A stretch of 64,000 bases of DNA from CAVYTF01 sp963771435 (GTDB taxonomy: Bacteria > Bacteroidota > Bacteroidia > Chitinophagales > Chitinophagaceae), in NCBI GenBank assembly GCA_963771435.1, contig CAVYTF010000008.1, forward strand, positions 124,001 through 188,000. The letters run 5' to 3'. The position numbers and the translations under genes are program-made. Each line of letters begins with the position of its first letter. Position 1 is the stretch's first letter. The notes beneath the pieces were generated by a model, which saw only the letters and a program-made list of their open reading frames with translations, searched no databases and was not told the DNA's origin. Shown here in pieces: positions 36,146 to 44,761 of the stretch.

Positions 36146-37459
36146 TTAATTTTCTATCACTTCTCCTTCCAGGTCATAATCATACGCCTTGGTTATTTTC
36201 ACCTGCACAAAATCACCAATGGTCAATTTCTTTTGTGAATAAATGACTACTTCGTTGTCCACTTCTACACTGTCAAATTCTGTTCTGCCCAAATATCTTC
36301 CGGCTTCTTTCTTATCAATGATCACTTTTAATGTTTTCCCAACCTTTTCCAGGTTCTTTCCAAAGCTTATCTCCTGTTGAACTTCCATTATCTCTTCTGC
36401 GCGTCGCTGCTTTTCTGCGGCGGCCACGTCATCTATTAAGTCATATCCTGAAGTACCTTCTTCATGGCTGTAAGTGAAAATGCCTACCCTGTCGAAACGT
36501 TGTTTTATTAAAAAGTCCTTCAGTTCTTCCACATCCTCCAAAGTCTCACCGGGAAAGCCTGTGATCAACGTCGTGCGCAAACAAATGCCGGGGTTCTTTT
36601 CACGGATAGACGTGATCAGTTCTTCCATTTCCTGGCGTGTACTTTGGCGTTTCATCGCGCGAAGCATATTGTCGCTTGCGTGTTGCAAAGGCATGTCCAG
36701 GTAGTTGCAAATATTCTCTCTTTCGCGCATCACGTCCAGCACTTCCATCGGGAATTTATTTGGATAAGCATAATGCAAGCGAATCCATTCCAAACCTTTC
36801 ACATCAGCCAGCCTGCTGAGCAGATCGGCGAGCATTCTTTTTTTATACAGGTCCAAACCATAATAAGTAAGTTCCTGCGCAATTAACAATATCTCTTTCA
36901 CGCCCCGCTTCACAAGGCTTTCAGCTTCTTTAAGAATATCTTCAATGGGCTTGCTCACATGTTGGCCGCGCATCAACGGAATGGCGCAAAAGGCACAGGT
37001 TCGGTTGCAGCCTTCGCTTATTTTTAAATAAGCATAATGCTTTGGTGTGCTCAGCAATCTTTCGCCAAGCAATTCTTTTTTATAATCCGCATCAAATTGT
37101 TTCAATATCAAAGGTAGTTCCAGGGTGCCGAACCATGCATCCACTTCGGGTATCTCCGTTTCCAGATCACCGCGGTAGCGTTCACTCAGGCAGCCCGTCA
37201 CATACACTTTATCAAGCTTGCCCATCTTCTTTAAATTAACCTGGTCAAGGATGGTATTGATGCTTTCTTCCTTGGCTTTATCAATAAACCCACAGGTATT
37301 TACTACTACAATATTATGGTCGAGTTTCTTGTTTTCATGCACCACATCAATATCATTTGCAAACAGTTGTCCGCTTAACACCTCGCTGTCCACAAGGTTC
37401 TTGCTACAACCAAGCGTGATAATGTTTACCTTATCTTTCTGTAATGTTCTTGCCTTCAT
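36146..37459 (-). CDS. rimO: Ribosomal protein uS12 methylthiotransferase RimO
   Basis: RimO is a radical-SAM methylthiotransferase acting on Asp of ribosomal protein S12. The 437-residue protein contains the UPF0004 domain with Cys motifs LGCSKNLVDSE, VVNTCGFID and VTGCLSERY, the radical-SAM site CNRTCAFCAIP, and a C-terminal TRAM domain (from about 375). MiaB is excluded by the RimO-like spacing and RGQHVSKP. The gene forms a transcription unit with bshC. A cluster of ATGAATTATGA-like words lies between its start and gldB. Confidence 0.95.
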   Translation of the reverse strand: MKARTLQKDKVNIITLGCSKNLVDSEVLSGQLFANDIDVVHENKKLDHNIVVVNTCGFIDKAKEESINTILDQVNLKKMGKLDKVYVTGCLSERYRGDLETEIPEVDAWFGTLELPLILKQFDADYKKELLGERLLSTPKHYAYLKISEGCNRTCAFCAIPLMRGQHVSKPIEDILKEAESLVKRGVKEILLIAQELTYYGLDLYKKRMLADLLSRLADVKGLEWIRLHYAYPNKFPMEVLDVMRERENICNYLDMPLQHASDNMLRAMKRQSTRQEMEELITSIREKNPGICLRTTLITGFPGETLEDVEELKDFLIKQRFDRVGIFTYSHEEGTSGYDLIDDVAAAEKQRRAEEIMEVQQEISFGKNLEKVGKTLKVIIDKKEAGRYLGRTEFDSVEVDNEVVIYSQKKLTIGDFVQVKITKAYDYDLEGEVIEN

Positions 37460-37483
37460 CGCGGGCGCAAAGGTAGTTGAAGA

Positions 37484-37582
37484 GAATGATGAATTATGAA
37501 TGATGAGTTATGCCTGATGCCTGGTTTATTCATGTATGATTTTAGAATGGTTCATAGACATTATCAAATCAGACATCATTCA
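37484..37582. repeat. Short-word repeats between rimO and gldB
   Basis: The spacer consists of near-repeats such as ATGATGAATTATGAATGATG and ends with AAATCAGACATCAT (37566-37579). The same 14-mer occurs at 39518-39531 between etfB and etfA. The words run up to the gldB stop codon. Confidence 0.6.
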
Positions 37583-38596
37583 TCACCTGGGTTTATATTT
37601 CGCTTCGTCAAAGATTTGCTTCGCAGGCGTCTGCATTAACTCGTCCAGCGATTTTTTATTATCATATTTCTCCATCCATTTTTTGACTATTTGCCAACCT
37701 ACGAACAACCCAATATTCCCTGGCGATCCTTCTCCCAAGCCCTGTGTGGTTGGCCCGTCAGTCGTGTAATCCCTTATCTGCATCTGGTTGGTTATGTATA
37801 GCAAATTGTTTTCTAAAAAAAAATTCCAGATACCCGCTTCATTGTCATAACAGCCTTTTAATTGCGCAGTGGTGTAACCCGTTTTAAGCGTGTCAGCAAT
37901 TTCCGGTAGTACTTCATCGATCGCATACATCCTTTTTCCTTCCTCAATTACCTGCTCTATCAATGGCGTGCCTGCGCTTTTATCAGGATACATGTCATCT
38001 AAAATATTGTGCATGCAGTTCACCGGAATATAAGGCGGCTCAAACCTGGCAGACTGGTAGCCCGCATAAACATCCTCAACATACGCAGTATGATATGCAG
38101 GAAAATCTTTACCTAAGTATAGCTGTAGCCCAACCGCAAGCCCACTGGCAGTAAGCACATTGGCATACCCCTCAATGGGGCCTATAAAAGTTATTATTTG
38201 TGTAGGTATTTGATGATCAGGGAAATAGTATTTTACAAACTGCAGCCCACGTTTCACCTGCAGCATCTGCTCATCAAACTGCTGCGCTCGTGCCTGCGCT
38301 GTGTCGTACACTTTTGTATAATCGCGGATAAACAATTTTAAACCCACGGCAACTGTATCCGGCTGCGGCGGCAACGCCATAATATTGTACAAATAATCAT
38401 TAATAAACGATGGGTATTTTTCCTGCAGCCTGTCAAGTGATGCAGAAATATTGTTTGTGTCAATAGCAAAAAGGTCTTTGTCAAAACGTAACAATTTCAA
38501 AGGAACATTTATATTGGAAACATCGGGGATTTTTCTTTTGGGCGAACATGCGTACAAAAGGCTAAAAGCAACCATAGCAATAACTATTTTTTTCAT
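37583..38596 (-). CDS. gldB: GldB-like gliding motility lipoprotein
   Basis: A 337-residue lipoprotein with signal and lipobox FSLLYACSPK. The remainder resembles GldB of Bacteroidota (LLRFDKDLFAIDTN near the N-terminus, YVEDVYAGYQ, GPTTQGLGEGSPGNIGLFVGW near the C-terminus), with a weakly metallopeptidase-like fold. GldB is required for gliding in Flavobacterium; it occurs also in non-gliding species, so motility is not proven. It lies divergent from etfB across about 150 bp. Assignment is good at family level. Confidence 0.85.
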   Translation of the reverse strand: MKKIVIAMVAFSLLYACSPKRKIPDVSNINVPLKLLRFDKDLFAIDTNNISASLDRLQEKYPSFINDYLYNIMALPPQPDTVAVGLKLFIRDYTKVYDTAQARAQQFDEQMLQVKRGLQFVKYYFPDHQIPTQIITFIGPIEGYANVLTASGLAVGLQLYLGKDFPAYHTAYVEDVYAGYQSARFEPPYIPVNCMHNILDDMYPDKSAGTPLIEQVIEEGKRMYAIDEVLPEIADTLKTGYTTAQLKGCYDNEAGIWNFFLENNLLYITNQMQIRDYTTDGPTTQGLGEGSPGNIGLFVGWQIVKKWMEKYDNKKSLDELMQTPAKQIFDEAKYKPR

Positions 38597-38703
38597 TGCA
38601 CGAATTAAAATGAATTAAGCCAAATAAAAATGATAAGATTATAAACGTGTCTCACCAAACCAACCCCTCAGAGCAAAAATTTTTACCGCTACAAAAACCT
38701 TTT

Positions 38704-38711
38704 TATATTTG
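38704..38711 (+). promoter_or_regulatory. Putative -7 box of etfBA
   Basis: TATATTTG matches TAnnTTTG exactly and lies 37 bp before the etfB start. A clear -33 TTTG was not found; TTTTTACC about 22 bp upstream is the nearest candidate. Confidence 0.5.
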
Positions 38712-38747
38712 CCGATAGTTGCATAAACAACTATCTAAACTTATCTG

Positions 38748-39491
38748 ATGAAAATTCTTGTCTGTATCAGTAAAACGCCTGATACTACCTCCAAAATTGC
38801 CTTTAAAAATAGCAATACAAAGTTTGAAGAAGCGGGTGTCCAGTGGATAATAAATCCTTATGACGAATGGTATGCCCTCGTCCGCGCCATTGAGCTTAAA
38901 GAAAAAGACGCTTCTATAACCTTGCACTTGATAACTGTTGGCGCTGCCGATTGTGACCCCATTATCCGCAAAGCATTAGCGCTAGGTGGTGATGAAGCCA
39001 TCCGTGTGAACGCAACAAGCGACGACAGCTTTTTCATCGCCTCCCAAATCGCTGCTGTAGCCAAACAAAATGACTATGATCTGATCCTTACCGGCAAAGA
39101 AACCATTGACTACAACGGCTCTGCTATCGGCGGCATAATAGCCGAACTGCTTGACATGCCCTTCATATCCCTCGCCGAAAAGTTTGACTTAAACGGTACA
39201 ACTGCCACTGTAAAGCGCGAAATTGAAGGTGGCGAAGAACAGGCTGAAATAGCGTTGCCCCTTGTAGTCAGTTGCGCCAAAGGTGTGGCAGAACAGCGCA
39301 TACCAAATATGCGTGGCATCATGGCGGCCCGCACAAGGCCATTAAAAGTAGTAGAGCCTGTGCAGATTGATGCACTTACAAATATCGTTTCTTATGAACT
39401 TCCTCCACCAAAAGCAGGCGTAAAAATGGTTTCGACAGATAACGTTGCAGAATTGGTTCGCCTCCTTCATGAAGAAGCAAAAGTTATCTAA
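38748..39491 (+). CDS. etfB: Electron transfer flavoprotein beta subunit
   Basis: EtfB with EtfA carries electrons from acyl-CoA dehydrogenases to the quinone pool. The 247 residues begin MKILVCISKTPDTTSK and include ALALGGDEAIRV, the signature DYNGSAIGGIIAE-type segment and LPLVVSCAKGVAEQRIPNMRGIMAARTRP. The fold binds AMP in the partner complex. etfA follows after a 52-bp spacer made of short repeated words. Intact frame. Confidence 0.95.
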   Translation: MKILVCISKTPDTTSKIAFKNSNTKFEEAGVQWIINPYDEWYALVRAIELKEKDASITLHLITVGAADCDPIIRKALALGGDEAIRVNATSDDSFFIASQIAAVAKQNDYDLILTGKETIDYNGSAIGGIIAELLDMPFISLAEKFDLNGTTATVKREIEGGEEQAEIALPLVVSCAKGVAEQRIPNMRGIMAARTRPLKVVEPVQIDALTNIVSYELPPPKAGVKMVSTDNVAELVRLLHEEAKVI

Positions 39492-39543
39492 ACATACATC
39501 AACCATCAGACATCTCTAAATCAGACATCATAAATCAAACTCC

Positions 39544-40507
39544 ATGTCAGTTTTAATATTCCTCGACCACTTCGACAATCAAATTAAAAAGTCCTCTTTT
39601 GAGACTCTCACTTATGGCGCAGCCATCGCTAAACAATTAGGGACCACAGCGGAAGCCTTATTGCTCGGCACTGTAAATGACGATCTTCCTTCACTTGGCA
39701 AATATGGCATCAGCAAGGTGAACCAGGCAAACAATGAATTATTCAATAGCCTGGATTCACAGGTCTATTCAAAAGCTATTGCAGAAGCTGTGCAGGCAAC
39801 AAGCGCGGAAGTAGTCATTTTTTCTCACAACCTAACAGGCAAAGCAGTGGCCTCTCGTGTTGCAGCAAGGCTCAAAGCGGGATCAGTAGCCGGGGCGGTT
39901 GCCTTGCCGGATACAACCAATGGCTTTGTGGTGAAAAAAGCCGTATTCAGTGGAAAAGCATTTGCCAATGTAAGTATCAATTCTCCAATAAAGATCATTT
40001 CCCCTCAATCCTAACAGCTATAAAACCACTATCGGAGAAGGCACTGCTGAGATAATACAGTTAAACATCACTCCGGACTCACCTAAGGTAAAGATAACTG
40101 CTGTAAATAAAGTAAGTGGAGAAATGCCTCTCACCGAAGCCTCCATTGTAGTAAGCGGTGGCCGTGGCCTCAAAGGCCCTGAAAACTGGGGCATACTGGA
40201 AGATCTCGCACATGAGCTTCATGCAGCTACTGCCTGCAGCCGCCCTGTCGCAGATAGCGGTTGGCGCCCTCATCACGAGCATGTTGGGCAAACAGGCGTA
40301 CAGATAGCCCCCGATCTATACATAGCCATCGGCATTTCCGGAGCCATACAGCACCTTGCCGGTGTAAACAGGAGCAAAGTAATTGTAGTTATCAACAAAG
40401 ACCCCGAAGCCCCCTTCTTTAAAGCTGCAGATTATGGCATCGCCGGCGACCTTTTCCAGATCGTGCCCCAGCTTACAGAAGAAATAAGGAAGTTGCACAG
40501 TGCATAG
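39544..40507 (+). CDS. etfA: Electron transfer flavoprotein alpha subunit (frameshifted)
   Basis: EtfA binds FAD between its two domains. The N-terminal domain (MSVLIFLDHFDNQIKKSS...) reads to 40014, and the C-terminal FAD domain continues in another frame with SGGRGLKGPENW, RPVADSGWRPHHEHVGQTG and IGISGAIQHLAGV. The frames join at a run of four C at 40001-40004; dropping one C gives KIISLNPNSYKTTIGEGTAE without a gap. Because etfB is intact and both subunits are needed, I read this as a probable sequence error. Joined length about 320 residues, normal for the family. Confidence 0.92.
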
Positions 40508-40587
40508 GCCGGCATATCCAAACAATACGAAGCCTTGTAACAATTTTCAACATACTTTAATAGGCCATCGTCTTTCTTTTTGCGTAA

Positions 40588-40671
40588 TTCCTCCCATATA
40601 ACCCCGGTTTCCTCCCACAATAAACTTCATTCCTCCTATTAATCGGCCCATTCCTCCCAAAAATTTAATTT
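40588..40671. repeat. Short tandem array, period 21 bp, 4 units
   Basis: TTCCTCC begins at 40588, 40609, 40630 and 40651, exactly 21 bp apart, with otherwise different unit sequence. It lies between etfA and the next + strand gene. Confidence 0.85.
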
Positions 40672-40677
40672 TTTTTA

Positions 40678-40695
40678 TTAGATAATATTATCTAA
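40678..40695. promoter_or_regulatory. Perfect 18-bp palindrome
   Basis: TTAGATAATATTATCTAA is a perfect inverted repeat 65 bp before the start of the duplicated-domain gene and just after the 21-bp array. It could be an operator or, as RNA, a weak hairpin followed by T-runs. No protein is assigned. Confidence 0.5.
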
Positions 40696-40760
40696 AACAT
40701 TTTTTTTCCTACTTTAGCCTAATAATTTCCTGATCTGTTCACAAATAAAACCTGCTTTGC

Positions 40761-41702
40761 ATGAGCCGCATAGATTATCCTGACGAATTTGGCAAGTTAG
40801 CCACCCTTTCCGGCAACATTTTGGCCAAACACACAAAAGATGGCACCACAAGTGTGCTTCTTCCTTTTTTAGCGCAGCAAAATATTGACCTTTCTGTCGA
40901 CGCTACCTCCGTTTCTTCCGCGCAAGCGCACGATACCAGCTATCTTTCGCTCATAAAACAAAGCGGAAACTACCACCAGCAGGGCGAACAGAGCATGAAG
41001 CCCGTGATGAAACACATTCGTGGCGAGGCTCAGTTCCTTAAAGCGTTCTATAAGCCCAATTTCAAGGCCATTGGAGACTGGGGCATCACCATTGAAGACG
41101 GCGGCAAGATCATTTACCCCACTGATGTTGCCGATCAGGTCACGCTGTTCACCAATATCGTCAAAAAGCACAATTCTTTCCTCACCGGCACCAGCCCTTT
41201 GCAGGCTTACCTGGCGCAACACAACATAGACCTGGACGAAGATGCCGCAAACGCAGGCGCCGCGCAGGATTCTTACAACGCATTCCTCACCGCAAACTCG
41301 TCTGCAGAGAACGAAACGCAGCAAAGGGACGAAATAATGGAAGATGTGGTGGATAACATTCATCAAATTGGCGATTTCCTGAAAAAACTATTCGATCCCA
41401 ACACAAAAGCAATGGGCGCATGGGGTTTCACGGTGGACGAAAGCGCCCCAGACCCCAAAGAACAGGTAAGTAAAGTGGATATTGGCGGCACAAAGGTCAC
41501 AGGTTCCATCGTAAGAGACAGTATTTTCACAAATCTCGGTACTGATGCCCTGAATGTGATCAAAGGCAGGAAACTTACGGGCCTTCTCACCGTGGTTCCG
41601 CCCGGCGGGCAGCTCGCCATGACCAAAGGTTACAGTTCCATCACCGTTACTAACCCCTCAAAGTTCAGTATCGGGAAATATAAAGTGCTTGTTCATAAAT
41701 AA
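40761..41702 (+). CDS. Unknown protein with internal duplication
   Basis: A 313-residue soluble protein without signal peptide. Residues about 30-120 and 138-232 are clear repeats: FLAQQNIDLSVDA...FLKAFYKPNFKAIGDWGITIE against YLAQHNIDLDEDA...FLKKLFDPNTKAMGAWGFTVD. The C-terminal about 80 residues form a different, beta-rich segment (GLLTVVPPGGQLAMTKGYSS). I do not recognise the family. It is preceded by an 18-bp palindrome and followed by a strong terminator, so it is probably transcribed alone. Base composition and codon use look like those of its neighbours. Confidence 0.8.
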   Translation: MSRIDYPDEFGKLATLSGNILAKHTKDGTTSVLLPFLAQQNIDLSVDATSVSSAQAHDTSYLSLIKQSGNYHQQGEQSMKPVMKHIRGEAQFLKAFYKPNFKAIGDWGITIEDGGKIIYPTDVADQVTLFTNIVKKHNSFLTGTSPLQAYLAQHNIDLDEDAANAGAAQDSYNAFLTANSSAENETQQRDEIMEDVVDNIHQIGDFLKKLFDPNTKAMGAWGFTVDESAPDPKEQVSKVDIGGTKVTGSIVRDSIFTNLGTDALNVIKGRKLTGLLTVVPPGGQLAMTKGYSSITVTNPSKFSIGKYKVLVHK

Positions 41703-41744
41703 CTGGCAATAAACATAAGATCAACGGGTAAAATAAGCCGGACG

Positions 41745-41779
41745 ACGGGCGTTCTTTAAAAGATCGCCCGTGTTTTTTT
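41745..41779 (+). terminator. Intrinsic terminator after the duplicated-domain gene
   Basis: ACGGGCG (41745-41751) pairs with CGCCCGT (41765-41771), followed by GTTTTTTT. It lies about 45 bp after the stop codon. Confidence 0.8.
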
Positions 41780-41808
41780 GCTCCCGGGATGTATTTCCTT
41801 CGAAAAAA

Positions 41809-42127
41809 GGAGCGAAATTTTTGAAAAAAGGAGTGAAATTTTGAAAGAAAGGAGTGGAATTAAGGAAAAAAGGAGTGAAATTTTAGGAGAAAGGAGTGGA
41901 ATATGAAAAGAAAGGAGCGAAATTTTGGAAGATGGGGGCGAAAATTTTAAAAAAAGGAGTGGAATTACGAAAGAATGGAGTGAAAATTTGGGAGAAAGGA
42001 GTGGAATTTATAAAGATGGGAGTGAAATTTTGGAAGATGGGGGCGAAATTTTGGGAGATATGGGTGAAATATCAAGGGGTATGGGGTGAATTTTTGCGAT
42101 GGCGGGCGAAATTTATAGGATCATGTG
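41809..42127. repeat. Long tandem array, period 21 bp, at least 15 units
   Basis: GGAG, GGGG or a one-base variant falls at 41809, 41830, 41851, 41872, 41893, 41914, 41935, 41956, 41977, 41998, 42019, 42040 and onward to about 42103, always 21 bp apart. The common unit is AAAGGAGTGAAATTTTGG plus variable bases. Every unit carries an AAATTTT-type tract in phase, so the DNA could be curved. It lies between a terminator and the small paralogue cluster. Confidence 0.93.
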
Positions 42128-42383
42128 GCTAATTTAAAATATAATAGGGATGGTTTTGCATAATGTGGGCTCATTTTTGGGTTATAGGACCCATTCATTT
42201 ACTTATTCGGGAAAATAAGCCCCTTTTTAAAATAAAATATAGAATAATGAGATCGGTTTAAGCCCTTTCTCCGTACTTACAGGCAAGATGTTCTGCATAA
42301 GCAGAATTTCTTGGGCCGTTGCTAGCCTTTTGAACCGCATTTTAATTGAATATTTCAATTAGATCACAAAAAATATCGGTTCA

Positions 42384-42575
42384 ATGAGCAAAAACGAAAA
42401 GGAAAATGGCAACGAAATGGCCATAAAAGAGTTAGAAGAGTATGTAAAAAGGTTTTCAGCGTTAGATAATGATACACTTATGTTCGTTTTATCGGCGATC
42501 GACAATAAAGAGCGCGCAATAATGGCCATAAATACTATTACAAAAGCAAGGCGCAACGTCGATAACAGCAAATAA
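42384..42575 (+). CDS. Small LDNDTL-family protein A (63 residues)
   Basis: A small, highly charged protein with the core YVKRFSALDNDTLMFVLSAI followed by a helix ending AINTITKAR. Two further genes downstream share this core (YLDRFTALDNDTL..., YVNRFTLLDNDTL...). No signal or membrane segment is present; the core predicts two helices. The family is not known to me. It is the first of three tandem paralogues between a 21-bp array and the KirBac gene. Coding status is supported by conservation among the three copies. Confidence 0.72.
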   Translation: MSKNEKENGNEMAIKELEEYVKRFSALDNDTLMFVLSAIDNKERAIMAINTITKARRNVDNSK

Positions 42576-42670
42576 GCGCCGCATGTGCCCAATAACCCGC
42601 GTTAATTCAGCCATTATTTGCCTTTTCCTGGCCGAATTTTTCCCAAAAGCTGTGTTTTCTCTAATAAAGC

Positions 42671-42692
42671 CGGAGTAAAACCTCCGTTTTAA
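42671..42692 (+). terminator. Weak candidate terminator
   Basis: CGGAG (42671-42675) can pair with CTCCG (42682-42686), followed by TTTTAA. The stem is only five to six pairs, so this is a tentative call about 95 bp after paralogue A. Confidence 0.35.
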
Positions 42693-43039
42693 TAAATAAT
42701 TAACAACTATGGAAGGAGATATTTGGTTGGTTAAGGTAATTTTAGGTATTCTTTTCTATAATTTTAAGGTTAAATGTGCTGAATTAAGTAAATGATGATG
42801 AAAATGGCCGGGTTCTGCTGCATAATATATGGTTACTGGCCAAAAAAATACCAAAACTTTAATAAAGCATGGAATAATGTTTGAAATTATGAATGGCTTA
42901 TCGGCTAAGCATACCCAAGTATCGGCATAACATAGAAGTAAAGGGCTGTATAGCTTTCAACTTTACATATCCGGACGAACAATGCCGTTAGAAAAATTAA
43001 AAGAACAGATCAAAAACAGAATAAAAAAAACAAGATCTC

Positions 43040-43300
43040 ATGCAAAACGAAAAAGATATGTTGAGAGAACAGTTAGTTGATAGTATAGATAAGCTAATTC
43101 ACAGGAAAAATGGCATTCCAGAGGAGTTTTTGGCTTACCTGGATCGGTTTACTGCCTTAGATAATGACACACTGGTGTTCCTGCTGAGTATTATTGGGCA
43201 CAATGATTATGCTATTCGCGCAATTAATATAATTTTAAAGGCAAGAGGCGGCGATCATAATGTGAATTTGCTGCCTATTGAGGAAGATAGCCCAAACTAA
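43040..43300 (+). CDS. Small LDNDTL-family protein B (86 residues)
   Basis: The longest of the three paralogues. After an N-terminal helix (EKDMLREQLVDSIDKLIHR) it has the core YLDRFTALDNDTLVFLLSII and AINIILKARGG, then an acidic tail LLPIEEDSPN. The leader AACAAGATCTC before the ATG is also present before copy C (AACAAGATCTTC), showing duplication with upstream DNA. An ATG at 42982 opens a 32-codon frame that would join this gene if the A8 run near 43023 had one base fewer or more; this is uncertain. Confidence 0.72.
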   Translation: MQNEKDMLREQLVDSIDKLIHRKNGIPEEFLAYLDRFTALDNDTLVFLLSIIGHNDYAIRAINIILKARGGDHNVNLLPIEEDSPN

Positions 43301-43482
43301 CATACAATTGACGGGCTTTAGCTTTCGAATATTCCAATAAACATTAAAATTATGCAATTAATTAATAAAATTGTATAATTTCCCGGGGGTAAAAGTGATA
43401 ACCTTCGCGGGTCGAAATTATTTCCACGGCAAGTTTCCCTAATAAATCTGAAATAAAAGCGTTGTAATTAAACAAGATCTTC

Positions 43483-43686
43483 ATGCGCCGGGAAAGAACA
43501 GCATATAACAAACCATTAGAGTATGTGAACCGGTTCACATTGCTGGATAATGATACGCTTGTGTTTTTCCTTTCGGTTATATGGCATAACGATCCGGCGG
43601 TAAGCGCCATAAATATAGTGCTAAAAGCAAGGGGCGGAACGCATAATAGAAACTTGCTGAAGATTTCTCCCAAACTCTCCAACTAA
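43483..43686 (+). CDS. Small LDNDTL-family protein C (67 residues)
   Basis: The third paralogue, closest to B: YVNRFTLLDNDTLVFFLSVI, then AINIVLKARGGTHNRNLL. The tail HNRNLLKI matches HNVNLLPI of B, so B and C are the most recent pair. It ends about 75 bp before the KirBac gene on the same strand. Function unknown; a link with the channel is only suggested by position. Confidence 0.72.
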   Translation: MRRERTAYNKPLEYVNRFTLLDNDTLVFFLSVIWHNDPAVSAINIVLKARGGTHNRNLLKISPKLSN

Positions 43687-43759
43687 TACAATAAAAACCG
43701 CGCGAAAAGTGGTTGCACAAAGGCGTGCAGAGTTGTAATATTGCAGTAAACAGTTTTAT

Positions 43760-44761
43760 ATGGCACTGCACAGGCGAAATAGTGAGACACTAAAGACTAA
43801 TAACGATACAGGTTTTGGAACAAGCACCACAAATGTGGGCGGCCGCTTTATAAATAAGGACGGCACTTTTAACATGCGCAAAGAAGGTGTACCTTTTTTG
43901 AACAGGTTTAGCATTTATCATACGATGCTCAACATACCCCGCTGGAAATTTGGGGCTATTGTTGTGTTATTTTTCCTTTCTGTGAACCTTTTGTATAGTT
44001 GTTTATACCTTATTGTGGGTGTTGACCAGTTCCAGGGCATGTTGGCGACGACTCCCTGGGGGAAGTTTAAGGAAGTGTTCTTTTTTAGTACGCAAACTTA
44101 TACAACGGTTGGCTATGGCCGGGTAAATCCCGTGGGTGATGGGGCAAATTTTATTTCTGCTATTGAAGCGATGAACGGCCTTCTGTCGTTTGCAGTGTTT
44201 ACCGGGCTTATTTATGGAAGATTCTCGAAACCGAGAGCGAATCTTGTGTTCAGCGAGCATGCATTGGTGAGCCCTTACAAAGATATTACTGCGTTGATGT
44301 TCCGTTTTGTGTCGCAAAAGCAAAATCATAACCTAACGGATGTGACAGTTCGGGTAACTATCGGGCTACAGGAAATGGAAAGCGAAAAGCCTGTGTATAA
44401 ATTTTATACACTTGAGCTGGAACGGGAGCGGGCTGATAACTTGCCGATGAATTTTACGGTAGTTCATCCAATCGATGATAAAAGCCCGCTGAAAGGACTG
44501 GGTTATGAGGAAATGAAAACGGCAGATGTGGAGATATATGTGCTGGTGAGGGCTTTTGATGATGTATATAGCAACCAGGTGCTGCAACGCACTTCGTATA
44601 CTTATGAAGAAATAAAGTTCAATGCGAAGTTTGTGCCTATGTATCATGAAAGCGAGGACAAGAACACAACGATTCTGGATATTGATAAGTTAAATGTGTA
44701 CAAGGAAGAAGAAATAATAGCGGTACTGGAAAGGTTAGATGCTGTTGAGAATGTCGTTTAG
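43760..44761 (+). CDS. Inward-rectifier-type potassium channel (KirBac)
   Basis: A 333-residue two-helix potassium channel with a cytoplasmic Kir domain. Helix M1 is about 62-84 (AIVVLFFLSVNLLYSCLYL), the pore helix and filter are FFFSTQTYTTVGYGRVNP, and M2 is about 137-155 (LLSFAVFTGLIYGRFSKP). The filter TVGYG is canonical; the residue after it is Arg. The C-terminal beta-rich domain (about 160-310) is that of KirBac channels. It is the last gene of a + strand run after the three small paralogues and overlaps the 3' end of convergent ftsK by 27 bp. Confidence 0.92.
   Translation: MALHRRNSETLKTNNDTGFGTSTTNVGGRFINKDGTFNMRKEGVPFLNRFSIYHTMLNIPRWKFGAIVVLFFLSVNLLYSCLYLIVGVDQFQGMLATTPWGKFKEVFFFSTQTYTTVGYGRVNPVGDGANFISAIEAMNGLLSFAVFTGLIYGRFSKPRANLVFSEHALVSPYKDITALMFRFVSQKQNHNLTDVTVRVTIGLQEMESEKPVYKFYTLELERERADNLPMNFTVVHPIDDKSPLKGLGYEEMKTADVEIYVLVRAFDDVYSNQVLQRTSYTYEEIKFNAKFVPMYHESEDKNTTILDIDKLNVYKEEEIIAVLERLDAVENVV

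Noticed and set aside
41896..42132. Frame encoding a KGVKFWK-type repeat
   Set aside because: It follows a strong terminator and simply translates the 21-bp array.
42707..42795. 28-codon frame MEGDIWLVKVILG between paralogues A and B
   Set aside because: It could be a tiny membrane peptide, but there is no second copy, family or leader to support it.
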